NCBI RefSeq assembly: GCF_000224335.1
Contig: NZ_AFXZ01000009.1
Location: 1-64,000 of the forward strand
Direction: 5' to 3'
Length of the DNA stretch: 64,000 bases
Source: Bizionia argentinensis JUB59
GTDB lineage: Bacteria; Bacteroidota; Bacteroidia; Flavobacteriales; Flavobacteriaceae
Part shown: positions 36,043 through 45,214 of the stretch, one piece after another
How the letters are laid out: each line of letters begins with the position of its first letter
Position numbering within the stretch: position 1 is the first letter of the stretch
Translations under genes and position numbers: made by a program
The notes under the pieces: model-generated
What the model saw: only the letters and a program-made list of their open reading frames with translations
Databases searched by the model: none
What the model was told of the DNA's origin: nothing

Positions 36043-36918
36043 ATGGCTTCTGGATTTTTTGCTCTTCTTGACGATATTGGTGTACTCATGGACGATGTGG
36101 CTGTATTAAGTAAAGTTACCACCAAGAAAACTGCTGGTATTTTGGGCGATGATTTAGCTGTGAATGCCGAAAAAGCATCAGGTTTCATGTCGTCTAGAGA
36201 AATCCCTGTTTTGTGGGCAATTACTAAAGGTTCATTTTTAAATAAACTCATTATATTACCTATTGCTTTTTTATTGAGTGCTTTTTTACCCGCAGCCGTT
36301 ACCATTATTTTAATATTAGGTGGTATTTATTTGGCTTTTGAAGGCGCTGAAAAAATAGTTGACTATTTTATTCCACATGGTTCTAAAACAGCAGCGGTTA
36401 ATACAGCCGAAGAGCTTTCTGAAAAAGAAATTTTGGAACAGGAAAAAAGTAAAATAAAGTCAGCAATATTAACCGATTTTATTTTATCGGTTGAAATTGT
36501 CATCATCGCTTTAGGTGTCGTTTTAGAACAGACCTTATTGCTCCAAATTATTGTGGTATCTATTGTGGCTATAATTGCCACCGTTGGGGTTTATGGTATT
36601 GTAGCATTGATTGTCCGTATGGATGATTTTGGGTTGAAATTAGTAGAAAGGAGCGGTGGAAAAGGAGTTTTAGGTGGCATAGGAACCGTTTTGGTTAACG
36701 CTTTGCCTTATGTTATTAAAAGCTTATCCGTTATCGGAACTATTGCCTTGATACTGGTTTCCGGCGGTATTTTTGCACATAATATTGATTTCTTTCATCA
36801 TGTGTTCGAAGCCTGGCCTTCCATTCTAAAAGAATTTACTATCGGATTAATAATCGGTATTTTGGCCGTTTTGGTATTTAAATTTGTGCTTTGGGTTGTT
36901 GGGATGGTTAGAGGGTGA
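36043..36918 (+). CDS. DUF808 family membrane protein (YedI-like)
   Basis: This 291-residue protein begins ASGFFALLDDIGVLMDDVAV, the hallmark of the DUF808/YedI family. It has about six hydrophobic segments (residues 70-95, 140-160, 165-190, 220-245, 265-290). DDLAVNAEKASGF near 45-57 and REIPVLWAITKGSFLNKLI near 62-80 are also family-conserved. The biochemical function of the family is not known. It lies close behind pssA and may be cotranscribed with it. Confidence 0.88.
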   Translation: MASGFFALLDDIGVLMDDVAVLSKVTTKKTAGILGDDLAVNAEKASGFMSSREIPVLWAITKGSFLNKLIILPIAFLLSAFLPAAVTIILILGGIYLAFEGAEKIVDYFIPHGSKTAAVNTAEELSEKEILEQEKSKIKSAILTDFILSVEIVIIALGVVLEQTLLLQIIVVSIVAIIATVGVYGIVALIVRMDDFGLKLVERSGGKGVLGGIGTVLVNALPYVIKSLSVIGTIALILVSGGIFAHNIDFFHHVFEAWPSILKEFTIGLIIGILAVLVFKFVLWVVGMVRG

Positions 36919-37249
36919 TGAGGTGTTTAGTTGTTTGTTGTGAGTCAGAAAGAAGCAGTTATGCGCAGAGAAAAGAAAATAGAGCATAAAATATAGAAAA
37001 AAAGTATTAGAAATTAAAGCAAACCACCCTTTGTACATGGCGGATTGCATGGCCAGGATTCAATCTTCCCGTCCAAACTGCGTTTGTCCAGCCCTCTTAA
37101 CTAAATAGAGAGCTGAATGTGAATAATAGTTAAGATGAAATGAATTGTTTTTCTGTGAAGCTCCACGGCTCTCTAGGTTACTTCGCGAAATAACTTGTTG
37201 AGAATATAGATGTGAGTATTCAGAAAGCCATGATATATAAAACACTGTA
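36919..37249. other. Convergent intergenic region
   Basis: This 331-base gap lies between DUF808 (+) and lptB (-). The first 50 bases are GTT-rich and loosely heptameric (gtttagt, tgtttgt, tgtgagt), a degraded form of the heptamer arrays. No gene or convincing terminator hairpin was seen in the remainder. Confidence 0.55.
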
Positions 37250-37993
37250 TTACTCTTCCCTTATATTCTTTTTCCGAAGTTCGAAATTCTGACCTAAATA
37301 CACTTTTCTAACCATTTCATCATTGGCTAATTCTTCTGGTTCACCAGCCTTTAAAATACTTCCTTCAAACATTAAATAAGTTCTGTCGGTAATGGCCAAG
37401 GTTTCTTGCACGTTGTGATCGGTAATAAGAATACCGATGTTTTTCTTGGTCAGTTGTGCCACAATACGCTGAATATCTTCCACAGCAACAGGGTCCACAC
37501 CTGCAAAAGGTTCATCTAATAGAATAAAATTTGGATCGGTTGCCAGAGCACGTGCTATTTCAGTACGACGGCGTTCACCACCAGATAATAAATCGCCGCG
37601 ACTTTTTCTAATATGTCCCAAGCTAAACTCTTCAATCAGCGATTCCATTTTATGCAATTGCTCTTTCTTGCTTAATTTGGTGAGTTGTAAAACGCTTAAA
37701 ATATTATCTTCAATGCTTAATTTTCTAAATACAGAAGCTTCTTGTGCCAAATAACCAATACCGTTTTGAGCACGTTTATACATAGGATATTTCGTGATGT
37801 TGGTATTATCTAAAAAGATATTGCCACCGTTGGGTTTAATTAATCCCACAATCATATAAAAAGAAGTGGTTTTACCGGCGCCATTAGGTCCTAAAAGACC
37901 AACAATTTCACCTTGATTTACTTCCAAAGATACATCTTTAACGACTTTTCGGCCGCTATAGGATTTCATTAAATGTTCTGCTTTTAATTTCAT
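37250..37993 (-). CDS. lptB: LPS export ABC transporter ATPase LptB
   Basis: LptB powers extraction of lipopolysaccharide from the inner membrane with LptFG. The 247-residue ATPase shows Walker [10 protein letters not shown] at about 35-43, the Q-loop [13 protein letters not shown] near 84-96, the signature [16 protein letters not shown] near 135-150 and Walker [14 protein letters not shown] near 155-167. [10 protein letters not shown] carries the switch histidine. [12 protein letters not shown] and the GERRR variant of the signature are typical of LptB. It is the last of three same-strand genes after kpsF and tatC, but a 323-base gap precedes it. Confidence 0.93.
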   Translation of the reverse strand: MKLKAEHLMKSYSGRKVVKDVSLEVNQGEIVGLLGPNGAGKTTSFYMIVGLIKPNGGNIFLDNTNITKYPMYKRAQNGIGYLAQEASVFRKLSIEDNILSVLQLTKLSKKEQLHKMESLIEEFSLGHIRKSRGDLLSGGERRRTEIARALATDPNFILLDEPFAGVDPVAVEDIQRIVAQLTKKNIGILITDHNVQETLAITDRTYLMFEGSILKAGEPEELANDEMVRKVYLGQNFELRKKNIREE

Positions 37994-38316
37994 AGGCTTA
38001 AACTCTAGGCTAAAATAGTAAAATCAAGACGACAATTGAATTTTTTCGATTGAATTTAAACAATGTTTAACGGCTTATATTTCAAAATCGACACTTGTAA
38101 TTTCAACATATCTTAATTTCTTCAAATATAGTTAGAAGTATTTACTATAGTGCTTCTCGTTGTGATTTCTGGAAATTTTGACACGAATTACACGGGTTTA
38201 CACCATTGTACTTATTTCCGAAAAAATATAGGCACAAATCATCTTATGTAAACGACACGAATCTGAAAGATTTTTAATCTGTTTTAAAAAGCGGTTTTTG
38301 ATGAATTTGTTTGTAT
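37994..38316. other. Intergenic region between tatC and lptB
   Basis: This 323-base gap on the - strand side probably holds the lptB promoter. It contains a degenerate tandem with the theme cacgaatt/acacgggttt (about 38177-38201 and 38250-38262), a type of dispersed intergenic repeat common in Bacteroidetes. No gene was recognised. Confidence 0.5.
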
Positions 38317-39156
38317 TTATACCTGTTTTTTCTTTGTATCCTTTTTAGCTTGTCGTTCCTGATTTCTAACGACTACTTTCGAAATATAAATACTTATCTG
38401 ATATAACAATAAAATTGGAATAGCCACAATAACTTGACTGGCAATATCTGGAGGCGTAATTATAGCCGAAATAATCAGTACAATAACCAAGGCGAATTTG
38501 CGGTATTTTTTGAGAATCTGCGGTGTTACTAGCCCAATTTTTGTTAAGAAGTAAATCACAATTGGCAATTCAAAAACTAATCCAGAGGCTAATGATGAGG
38601 AGCGCACCAATGCTATATAGGAACTTAAATCTATTTCATTTGAAATTTCAGTACTAACGGTGTAAGTACCTAAAAAGTTAATAGATAATGGCGTTACAAT
38701 ATAGTATCCGAATAAAACGCCAATAAAAAATAACAAAGATGATATTACAATAAAGCCACGTGAATGCTTGCGTTCATTAATTTGTAAGCCTGGACTTATA
38801 AATTTCCAGAATTGATAAACGACGTAGGGGAAAGCAATAATTAGTCCCGCATATATGGACGTCCAAATATGGGCAGAAAACTGACCAGCCATAGTTCTAT
38901 TTTGAATGCGGAACGGAAATTCATCCAAACAAAAAGTAGTGTCGACACCTATAAATTGTGATGCTTTACATAACCACTGATAAGTTGGAAAGGTCATGCG
39001 TTTTGGTCCGAAAATTATGGTTTCAAAAATAAAATCGGACATTAAAAAAGCGACAGATCCAGCAATTAAAATAGCGAAAGTGGCGCGGATTAAATGCCAT
39101 CTTAAGTCTTCTAGATGATCTAGAAAAGACATGTCGTTGATACTCTTTCTGGCCAT
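38317..39156 (-). CDS. tatC: Sec-independent protein translocase TatC
   Basis: TatC binds twin-arginine signal peptides and forms the Tat translocase core. The 279 residues begin with the conserved MSFLDHLEDLRWHLIR region at about 9-24 (the F..HL.ELR motif) and have six membrane segments. A periplasmic insertion at about 50-85 (CKASQFIGVDTTFCLDE) containing two cysteines is typical of Bacteroidetes TatC. The P-rich motif FRFFISPGL-equivalent reads WKFISPGL. Its start shares a base with the stop of kpsF (TAATG on the - strand). Confidence 0.93.
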   Translation of the reverse strand: MARKSINDMSFLDHLEDLRWHLIRATFAILIAGSVAFLMSDFIFETIIFGPKRMTFPTYQWLCKASQFIGVDTTFCLDEFPFRIQNRTMAGQFSAHIWTSIYAGLIIAFPYVVYQFWKFISPGLQINERKHSRGFIVISSLLFFIGVLFGYYIVTPLSINFLGTYTVSTEISNEIDLSSYIALVRSSSLASGLVFELPIVIYFLTKIGLVTPQILKKYRKFALVIVLIISAIITPPDIASQVIVAIPILLLYQISIYISKVVVRNQERQAKKDTKKKQV

Positions 39157-40121
39157 TATATGATACCTTCTTTTATTAAATCATGAATATGGACAATTCC
39201 TGCATATTCACCTTGTTTCTCTACTAATAATTGTGAAATACCATGCGTTTCCATTAATTCTTTAGCTTCTACAGCCATGGCATTAGCATCAATCCGTTTG
39301 GGATTAGCTCCCATAATATCTTTAGCAGTTAAGTGGATAAAATCATTGGACTTGGTTAACATTCTACGTAAATCGCCATCCGTAATAATACCCATTATTT
39401 TATTGTTTTCAACAACCGCTGTTACGCCTAACATTTTTTCAGAAATTTCAATAATCACCTCTTTAATATTGGTGTCAGGGTTTACCTGAGGTTTTTCATT
39501 TATATCACTCATATCGCTAACACGCAAATATAATTTTTTGCCCAGGGCACCTCCAGGATGATATTTGGCGAAATCGTTGCTCGTAAAACCACGTAATTCT
39601 AATAAACAAATAGCCACAGCGTCGCCCATAACTAATTGAGCAGTTGTACTGGTTGTTGGTGCTAAATTATTCGGGCAGGCTTCTTTTTCCACAAATGTAT
39701 TTAAAACAAAATCAGCGTTTATTCCTAAAAAGGAATCGCGATTACCCGTTATAGCAATCATTTTGTTTTTCGCACGTTTTATAAGCGGTACTAGTACTTT
39801 GATTTCTGGAGTATTACCACTTTTAGAAATGCAAATAACAACATCGTCATCCAAGATTAAGCCTAAATCGCCATGAATGGCATCGGCAGCATGCATAAAA
39901 ACAGCAGGTGTTCCGGTGGAGTTTAAAGTTGCCACAATTTTCGTAGCAATAATGGCACTTTTTCCAATACCAGTTATGATAACTCGGCCTTTAGAATTGT
40001 AAATGCATGATACTGCGTCGGCAAAATTACTATCTAATAAGGAAGTTAGGTTTAGAATAGCCCGACTTTCCATCTCAATAGTCTGTTTGGCAGTCTGTAA
40101 GATTGTGTTATGAGTTTTCAA
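39156..40121 (-). CDS. kpsF: KpsF/GutQ-family arabinose-5-phosphate isomerase
   Basis: This enzyme interconverts ribulose-5-phosphate and arabinose-5-phosphate, the first step of Kdo synthesis for lipopolysaccharide. Residues about 30-170 form the SIS domain (RVIITGIGKSAIIATKIVAT, DAIHGDLGLI, SKSGNTPEI) and 205-320 a pair of CBS domains. The signature HPGGALGKKL is near 190-199. The length of 321 residues is normal. It is followed immediately by tatC on the same strand and is divergent from recQ, with 208 bases between. Confidence 0.92.
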   Translation of the reverse strand: MKTHNTILQTAKQTIEMESRAILNLTSLLDSNFADAVSCIYNSKGRVIITGIGKSAIIATKIVATLNSTGTPAVFMHAADAIHGDLGLILDDDVVICISKSGNTPEIKVLVPLIKRAKNKMIAITGNRDSFLGINADFVLNTFVEKEACPNNLAPTTSTTAQLVMGDAVAICLLELRGFTSNDFAKYHPGGALGKKLYLRVSDMSDINEKPQVNPDTNIKEVIIEISEKMLGVTAVVENNKIMGIITDGDLRRMLTKSNDFIHLTAKDIMGANPKRIDANAMAVEAKELMETHGISQLLVEKQGEYAGIVHIHDLIKEGII

Positions 40122-40140
40122 AATTTATTATTTTTTTGGG

Positions 40141-40170
40141 TTGATGCTTTTAAAGAATTTGTTATCTTTA
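40141..40170 (+). promoter_or_regulatory. Candidate recQ promoter
   Basis: TTG at 40141-40143, a 19-base spacer and TATCTTTA at 40163-40170 match the Bacteroidetes promoter pattern with one mismatch in the -7 element. It lies 160 bases before the recQ start, within the divergent kpsF-recQ gap. Confidence 0.45.
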
Positions 40171-40329
40171 AAGTTATTCAAACTAAATAATTAATTTGTT
40201 GGTTTTTGGATGATGCAAAGCTAACAAAAATAATTATCAGAGTTCTGAAAATGCACGTGTAATTAATTAATAGCAAATTTATATGCGATGCGTTTTAAAT
40301 GAGGGGAAATAATTTATTAAAAACGATAC

Positions 40330-42531
40330 ATGTCTGTAAATGAAAAAGACTTGCACAGTGCACTAAAAACCTATTTTGGATTTAGTGCCTTTAAAGGCTT
40401 GCAAGAACCTGTAGTGAAAAGTATTTTATCGGGGAAAGATACATTTGTAATCATGCCAACTGGTGGCGGTAAATCATTATGTTACCAATTACCAGCCTTG
40501 ATGCAAGAAGGCACCGCTATTGTGGTTTCGCCGTTAATTGCACTCATGAAAAATCAAGTGGATGCCATTCGCGGCATTTCGGATCATGATGGTGTAGCTC
40601 ACGTTTTAAATTCGTCGTTGAATAAAACTGAAATAAGACAGGTTAAGGAGGATATTACCTCTGGTATTACCAAGCTGCTATATGTAGCGCCAGAATCGCT
40701 TACCAAAGAGGAAAACGTGGAGTTTTTACGCTCTGTAAAAATCTCGTTTATGGCGGTAGATGAAGCACATTGTATAAGTGAATGGGGACATGATTTCCGA
40801 CCAGAATACCGTAACCTTAAAAGTATTATAGAACGTATTGGGGATAATATTCCTATTATAGGTCTTACTGCAACGGCAACGCCAAAGGTGCAAGAGGATA
40901 TTCTTAAAAATTTAAATATTAATGATGCCAAGACCTTTAAAGCATCTTTTAATAGACCAAACTTATATTATGAAGTGCGGCCGAAAACAAAACATGTAGA
41001 TGCTGATATTATCCGTTTTGTTAAAAAATACGAAGGTAAATCTGGTATTGTATATTGTTTGAGTCGTAAGCGGGTTGAGGAGTTGGCGCAAACACTGCAA
41101 GTAAATGGTATTAAAGCGGTGCCATATCATGCAGGATTGGACGCCAAATCACGTGCTAGACATCAAGACATGTTTTTAATGGAGGATGTGGATGTTGTTG
41201 TAGCAACCATAGCCTTTGGGATGGGAATAGACAAGCCAGATGTGCGCTTTGTTATTCATCATGATATTCCTAAAAGTATTGAGAGCTATTATCAAGAAAC
41301 TGGACGCGCTGGTCGTGATGGAGGTGAAGGCTATTGCCTGGCGTTTTATGCCTATAAAGATATTGAAAAGTTAGAAAAATTTATGTCAGGAAAACCTGTT
41401 GCAGAACAGGAAATAGGTCATGCTTTATTACAGGAAGTTGTTGCTTTTGCAGAAACATCTATATCCAGACGAAAGTTTATTTTGCATTATTTTGGTGAGG
41501 AATTTGATTCGGAAACCGGGGAAGGTGGTGATCTTGATGATAATATGCGTTACCCTAAAAAACAAAATGAAGCTAAAGATAATGTGGTTTTATTGCTGAA
41601 AACAGTTTCTAAAACTAATGAAAAATACAAGACTAAAGATTTAGTAAATGTACTGACAGGGAGTGAAAATGCCCTAATTAAATCACATAAGACTAATGAA
41701 CAACCATTTTTTGGATTAGGGAGTGCAGAAGATAATAAATACTGGATGGCTTTAACACGGCAAGTTTTAGTGGCTGGTTATCTTAAAAAAGATATTGAAA
41801 CGTATGGCGTTATAAAAATAAAACCTGCAGGGAAAGAGTTTATTGAAAATCCGAAATCTTTTATGATGACGGAAGATCATTTATTTAATGGCGAAGGTGA
41901 CGATGCTATTATTGCGGCCACAAAAGGTGCAGGTGCTGTGGCGGACGTAATGCTTATGAAGATGCTTAAGGATTTACGTAAACGCAATGCGAAGCGTTTG
42001 GATGTTCCGCCTTTCGTGATTTTCCAAGACCCTTCATTAGAGGATATGGCTTTGAAATACCCTATGACTCTGGAAGAATTAACTTACGTACACGGTGTCG
42101 GTGATGGTAAAGCTAAAAAATACGGGAAGGATTTTGTGGATTTAATAGCTAAATATGTCGACGAAAATGAAATTGTTCGTCCGGATGATATGGTCGTCAA
42201 GTCTACGGGAATGAATTCGGCCCTAAAATTATATATCATACAAAACATTGATAGAAAACTCCCACTAGATGATATTGCATCGGCAAAAGGTATGACCATG
42301 ACCGATTTTATTAAAGAAATGGAAGCTATTGTGTTTTCAGGAACGAAATTGAATATCAACTATTGGATTCAAGATATCCTGGATGACGATCAGCAGGAAG
42401 AAATTCATGATTATTTTATGGAATCGGATACTGATAAAATTGATGTGGCGATTGACGAATTTGATGGCGATTATGATGATGAAGAATTACGTTTGTATCG
42501 TATTAAGTTTATTAGTGAGGTAGCGAATTAA
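40330..42531 (+). CDS. recQ: ATP-dependent DNA helicase RecQ
   Basis: RecQ is a 3'-5' helicase for recombination and fork repair. At 733 residues it has the helicase core with motif I MPTGGGKSLCYQLP near 40-53, the DEAH box VDEAHCISEWGHDF near 142-155, GLTATAT near 181-187 and motif VI YYQETGRAGRDG near 320-331. These are followed by a RecQ-C zinc/winged-helix region to about 530, an HRDC domain near 530-610 and a C-terminal helical extension to 733. Clusters of cysteines expected in the zinc site are not obvious, as in many Bacteroidetes RecQ proteins. Confidence 0.93.
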   Translation: MSVNEKDLHSALKTYFGFSAFKGLQEPVVKSILSGKDTFVIMPTGGGKSLCYQLPALMQEGTAIVVSPLIALMKNQVDAIRGISDHDGVAHVLNSSLNKTEIRQVKEDITSGITKLLYVAPESLTKEENVEFLRSVKISFMAVDEAHCISEWGHDFRPEYRNLKSIIERIGDNIPIIGLTATATPKVQEDILKNLNINDAKTFKASFNRPNLYYEVRPKTKHVDADIIRFVKKYEGKSGIVYCLSRKRVEELAQTLQVNGIKAVPYHAGLDAKSRARHQDMFLMEDVDVVVATIAFGMGIDKPDVRFVIHHDIPKSIESYYQETGRAGRDGGEGYCLAFYAYKDIEKLEKFMSGKPVAEQEIGHALLQEVVAFAETSISRRKFILHYFGEEFDSETGEGGDLDDNMRYPKKQNEAKDNVVLLLKTVSKTNEKYKTKDLVNVLTGSENALIKSHKTNEQPFFGLGSAEDNKYWMALTRQVLVAGYLKKDIETYGVIKIKPAGKEFIENPKSFMMTEDHLFNGEGDDAIIAATKGAGAVADVMLMKMLKDLRKRNAKRLDVPPFVIFQDPSLEDMALKYPMTLEELTYVHGVGDGKAKKYGKDFVDLIAKYVDENEIVRPDDMVVKSTGMNSALKLYIIQNIDRKLPLDDIASAKGMTMTDFIKEMEAIVFSGTKLNINYWIQDILDDDQQEEIHDYFMESDTDKIDVAIDEFDGDYDDEELRLYRIKFISEVAN

Positions 42532-42965
42532 AAACACAGGATTCAAAGTTTATCTAAAAAATATAAATTAGTTGGTAGGTCTTAACCCTTCGCCTAGATC
42601 TTCTATCTTCTATCTTCGACATCGACGACTCCCTTCAGTTGAATGGAGGTGCTTAAATTATTAATGTTAATACATTTATTTGATTTTTGGTTTGCTCTTA
42701 AATTTAATTTAAATGAAAATTACCGGTAATTAATATCATTCCAGGTATTTATAAAACTTAACCATTTAGCTACTCGCTTCAGTTAAAAAGGGGAATTAAT
42801 TTACAAAAGTGATAACGGAAGTAAAGATAGAGTAGTTTGTTTTCTATCAACTCCACAACTCCCAGCTTTGTGTCTTCGCGTGTTTGCGAGTCTCATTAAA
42901 TTACCAACTTATTCATCTTCAATTTATATTCAAAGTAGTTTTGCTCCTTATTAAGTTTAAAGTGT

Positions 42966-43020
42966 TAGTTTCCACTTCGATTTCTTCTTCAACTTCAATT
43001 TCCATTTTAACTTCAATTTC
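42966..43020. repeat. Three imperfect 18-base tandem repeats upstream of the cyclophilin-FKBP gene
   Basis: Read on the - strand, the segment consists of three degenerate copies of an 18-base unit, gaaattgaagttaaaatg, all purine-rich. The array ends one base before the candidate -7 element of the downstream gene and so covers its -33 region. An open frame on the - strand through it encodes only a KLK-rich low-complexity peptide. Confidence 0.55.
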
Positions 43021-43021
43021 A

Positions 43022-43029
43022 TATCTTTG
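43022..43029 (+). promoter_or_regulatory. Candidate -7 element of the cyclophilin-FKBP gene
   Basis: TATCTTTG matches the TAnnTTTG consensus and lies 22 bases before the start codon. There is no TTG at the -33 distance; instead the 18-base tandem repeats occupy that region. Confidence 0.5.
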
Positions 43030-43051
43030 CAGCTCATTAATAAAATAAACG

Positions 43052-43984
43052 ATGCAAGACGGACTATACGCAAAATTTCATACAAATAAAGGCGACATTT
43101 TAGTGGCTTTAGAATTTCAAAAAACACCTGGAACTGTTGGTAACTTTGTTGCTTTAGCAGAAGGTAAATTAGAGAATTCAGCAAAAAAACAAGGTACACC
43201 ATATTATGATGGATTAAAGTTTCATAGAGTTATTCCAGATTTTATGGTGCAAGGTGGATGTCCACAAGGTAGCGGAACTGGGAGTCCAGGTTATAAATTT
43301 GCCGATGAGTTTCATCCTGATTTAAAACATGATGCGCCAGGGATTTTATCTATGGCAAATGCTGGTCCTGGAACAAATGGGAGTCAGTTTTTTATTACAC
43401 ATGTTGAAACACCTTGGTTAGACGGAAATCATACGGTTTTTGGAAAAGTTCAAGAAGGTCAAGATGTTGTGGATGCTATTGCGCAAAGTGATACATTAGA
43501 TACATTAGAAATTATTCGTGTAGGTACAGAAGCAGAAAACTTTAATGCTGTTGAAGCATTTCGCACATTTGAAGGTTCTCGTGAGAAACTTTTAGCTGAA
43601 GAAAAAGCAGCAGGTGAGGCAGAATTGGATAAATTGGCAGCTGGTTTTGAAAAAACTGACAGTGGTTTACGCTACCAGATTCTTCAAAAAGGAACAGGTG
43701 CAAAAGCTCAAAAAGGACAAACGGTTTCTGTACATTATAAAGGTCAATTAGCGGATGGTACCGTTTTCGATTCTTCATACAAGCGTAAAGATCCATTAGA
43801 ATTTCAAGTTGGTGTTGGGCAAGTTATTGCTGGATGGGACGAAGGAATTTGTCTGCTTCAAGTTGGTGATAAAGCGCGATTGGTTATACCAAGTCATTTA
43901 GGATATGGTTCTGCTGGTGCTGGAGGTGTTATTCCAGGTGATGCAACGTTAATATTCGACGTGGAATTGGTTGCGACCAAATAA
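43052..43984 (+). CDS. Dual-family immunophilin: cyclophilin-FKBP fusion peptidyl-prolyl isomerase
   Basis: The 310-residue protein fuses two unrelated prolyl isomerase domains. Residues about 5-170 are a cyclophilin ([48 protein letters not shown]). Residues about 205-310 are an FKBP ([46 protein letters not shown]). A glutamate- and lysine-rich linker joins them. This order was described as CFBP in Flavobacterium. There is no signal peptide, so it acts in the cytoplasm as a folding catalyst. It is a single-gene unit ended by a strong terminator. Confidence 0.93.
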   Translation: MQDGLYAKFHTNKGDILVALEFQKTPGTVGNFVALAEGKLENSAKKQGTPYYDGLKFHRVIPDFMVQGGCPQGSGTGSPGYKFADEFHPDLKHDAPGILSMANAGPGTNGSQFFITHVETPWLDGNHTVFGKVQEGQDVVDAIAQSDTLDTLEIIRVGTEAENFNAVEAFRTFEGSREKLLAEEKAAGEAELDKLAAGFEKTDSGLRYQILQKGTGAKAQKGQTVSVHYKGQLADGTVFDSSYKRKDPLEFQVGVGQVIAGWDEGICLLQVGDKARLVIPSHLGYGSAGAGGVIPGDATLIFDVELVATK

Positions 43985-44004
43985 ACGAACTTATATATAA
44001 ACTT

Positions 44005-44033
44005 AAAAAAGCTACCGGATTGGTAGCTTTTTT
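44005..44033 (+). terminator. Rho-independent terminator after the cyclophilin-FKBP gene
   Basis: AAAAAAGCTACC pairs with GGTAGCTTTTTT around a GGATT loop, giving a 12-bp stem with a T-run, 20 bases after the stop codon. The A-run on the other arm makes it potentially bidirectional. Confidence 0.92.
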
Positions 44034-44370
44034 ATTTATAAATGTTTCAGATAATTCTTTATTTTTAAATTATCGGTATAATTATATGTTGAGATGTGAA
44101 CATGATTTTTATTATTTATTACATCCACACTTGCTATATTAGTAGAAGTCTGTAAAAACCTCCGTAATCAGCGGGAAATAAACATTAGTGCTGGAAAGAG
44201 TTGTCCCGCAGATTTCGAGGATTTACGCAGAACAAAATAAAACATTTGATATTTTTGATGTAATAAATATGTCATTATAATAATGATTATTTATAGCGTT
44301 ATGATATTTTACGGACAATCAACTTTTTTCTATGAAATAAACGTGCTACTTTAATAAGGTAGTTTTATTT
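44034..44370. other. Intergenic region with a degenerate dispersed repeat
   Basis: No gene was seen. Bases about 44157-44232 contain two facing fragments, CCTCCGTAATCAGCGGGAAA and CCCGCAGATTTCGAGGATTT, with a roughly 10-base internal period (gcagatttc, gaggatttac, gcagaac). This type of element is widespread in Bacteroidetes intergenic DNA. Confidence 0.5.
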
Positions 44371-44461
44371 TACCGACTACCGACTACCGACTACCGACTA
44401 CCGACTACCGACTACCGACTACCGACTACCGACTACCGACTACCGACCACCGACTGCCGAC
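44371..44461. repeat. Heptamer tandem array (taccgac)13
   Basis: Eleven perfect copies of taccgac (44371-44447) are followed by caccgac and tgccgac. The last base of the array is also the last base of the stop codon of the gene on the - strand, so the array begins exactly at that gene's 3' end. Confidence 0.95.
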
Positions 44462-45021
44462 TATTCTTTAATCCATTTAATATTACAACCCATACTCGGT
44501 TTTTGTTCTTTGGTATTTTCTGTATTTTGAATAAGGCAATCCAAAGCATGACGAACATCGGTTCCTGTTACTGGAATGTCGTTACTTGGTCTCGAATCGT
44601 CCAACTGACCGCGATACACTAATAATAAATCGTTGTTAAACACATAAAAATCGGGTGTGCAAGCCGCTTGATAAGCTTTTGCTATTTCTTGTGTTTGATC
44701 ATATAGGTAAGGGAAAATATAACCTTCGTTAATAGCATTCTGCTTCATTTTTTCCGGTGCATCTTGTGGGTAATTCGCAACATCATTACTTGAAATAGCT
44801 ATTAAATTAACGCCTTTACTTTTATAAGTTTTAGCTATTTTAACAATTTCAGCATTTATATGTTTCACATAAGGACAATGATTGCAAATAAACATAACAA
44901 CTGTAGCTTGTAGTCCTTTAGCGTTCTGCAAGGTTGTTTTTTCATCTGAAATTGTATCTTTTAAGCTGAAATTTGCTGCTTTTGTCCCTAATGGAAGCAT
45001 GTTTGAAGGTGTTTCTGCCAT
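44461..45021 (-). CDS. Thioredoxin-like AhpC/TSA-family protein
   Basis: This is a 186-residue protein of the thioredoxin fold. The N-terminal GTKAANFSLKDT resembles peroxiredoxin-like redoxins, and FICNHCPYVKHINAEI near 44-59 carries a CNHC active-site pair followed by the PYV motif typical of this sub-family. AISSNDVANYPQDAPEKM is near 75-92 and ACTPDFYVFN near 119-128. There is no signal peptide, so it is probably a cytoplasmic thiol-disulfide or peroxide-handling protein with unknown substrate. Its stop codon abuts a heptamer array. Confidence 0.88.
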   Translation of the reverse strand: MAETPSNMLPLGTKAANFSLKDTISDEKTTLQNAKGLQATVVMFICNHCPYVKHINAEIVKIAKTYKSKGVNLIAISSNDVANYPQDAPEKMKQNAINEGYIFPYLYDQTQEIAKAYQAACTPDFYVFNNDLLLVYRGQLDDSRPSNDIPVTGTDVRHALDCLIQNTENTKEQKPSMGCNIKWIKE

Positions 45022-45214
45022 GGTAATAGATCCTGTTTTTGTTTGCTAAATTTAGGCATAATTTAGAATACCCCCAATTTACTAATAACATATTTATTTA
45101 ATCTATAATTATAATTTACTTGGTTTAAGGTGTAATTTAATGGCTTTTGATTTGCTATTTTAAAATTATACTGTCATATTACACGCCTTTTACCAACCAA
45201 CTAAAATAGCTTTT

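Larger units (their letters stand above)
42532..43051. other. Intergenic region with repeat relics
   Basis: This 520-base gap has no gene. It holds a short heptamer run at 42597-42624 (gatcttc, tatcttc twice, gacatcg), then relics of the 1-2405 repeat family: CTCCCTTCAGTTGAATGGAGG at about 42629-42649, CTCGCTTCAGTTAAAAAGGGG at about 42774-42794, and GTGATAACGGAAGTAAAG at about 42809-42826, the reverse complement of the repeat's right end. An 18-base tandem repeat and a promoter lie at its 3' end. Confidence 0.65.

Noticed and set aside
42957-43202. 81-codon - strand frame with a KLKLKWK tail
   Set aside because: It is antisense to the immunophilin start and the low-complexity part is the 18-base tandem repeat.
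44371-44461. CRISPR array
   Set aside because: Units are 7 bases and directly joined, with no spacers and no cas genes.
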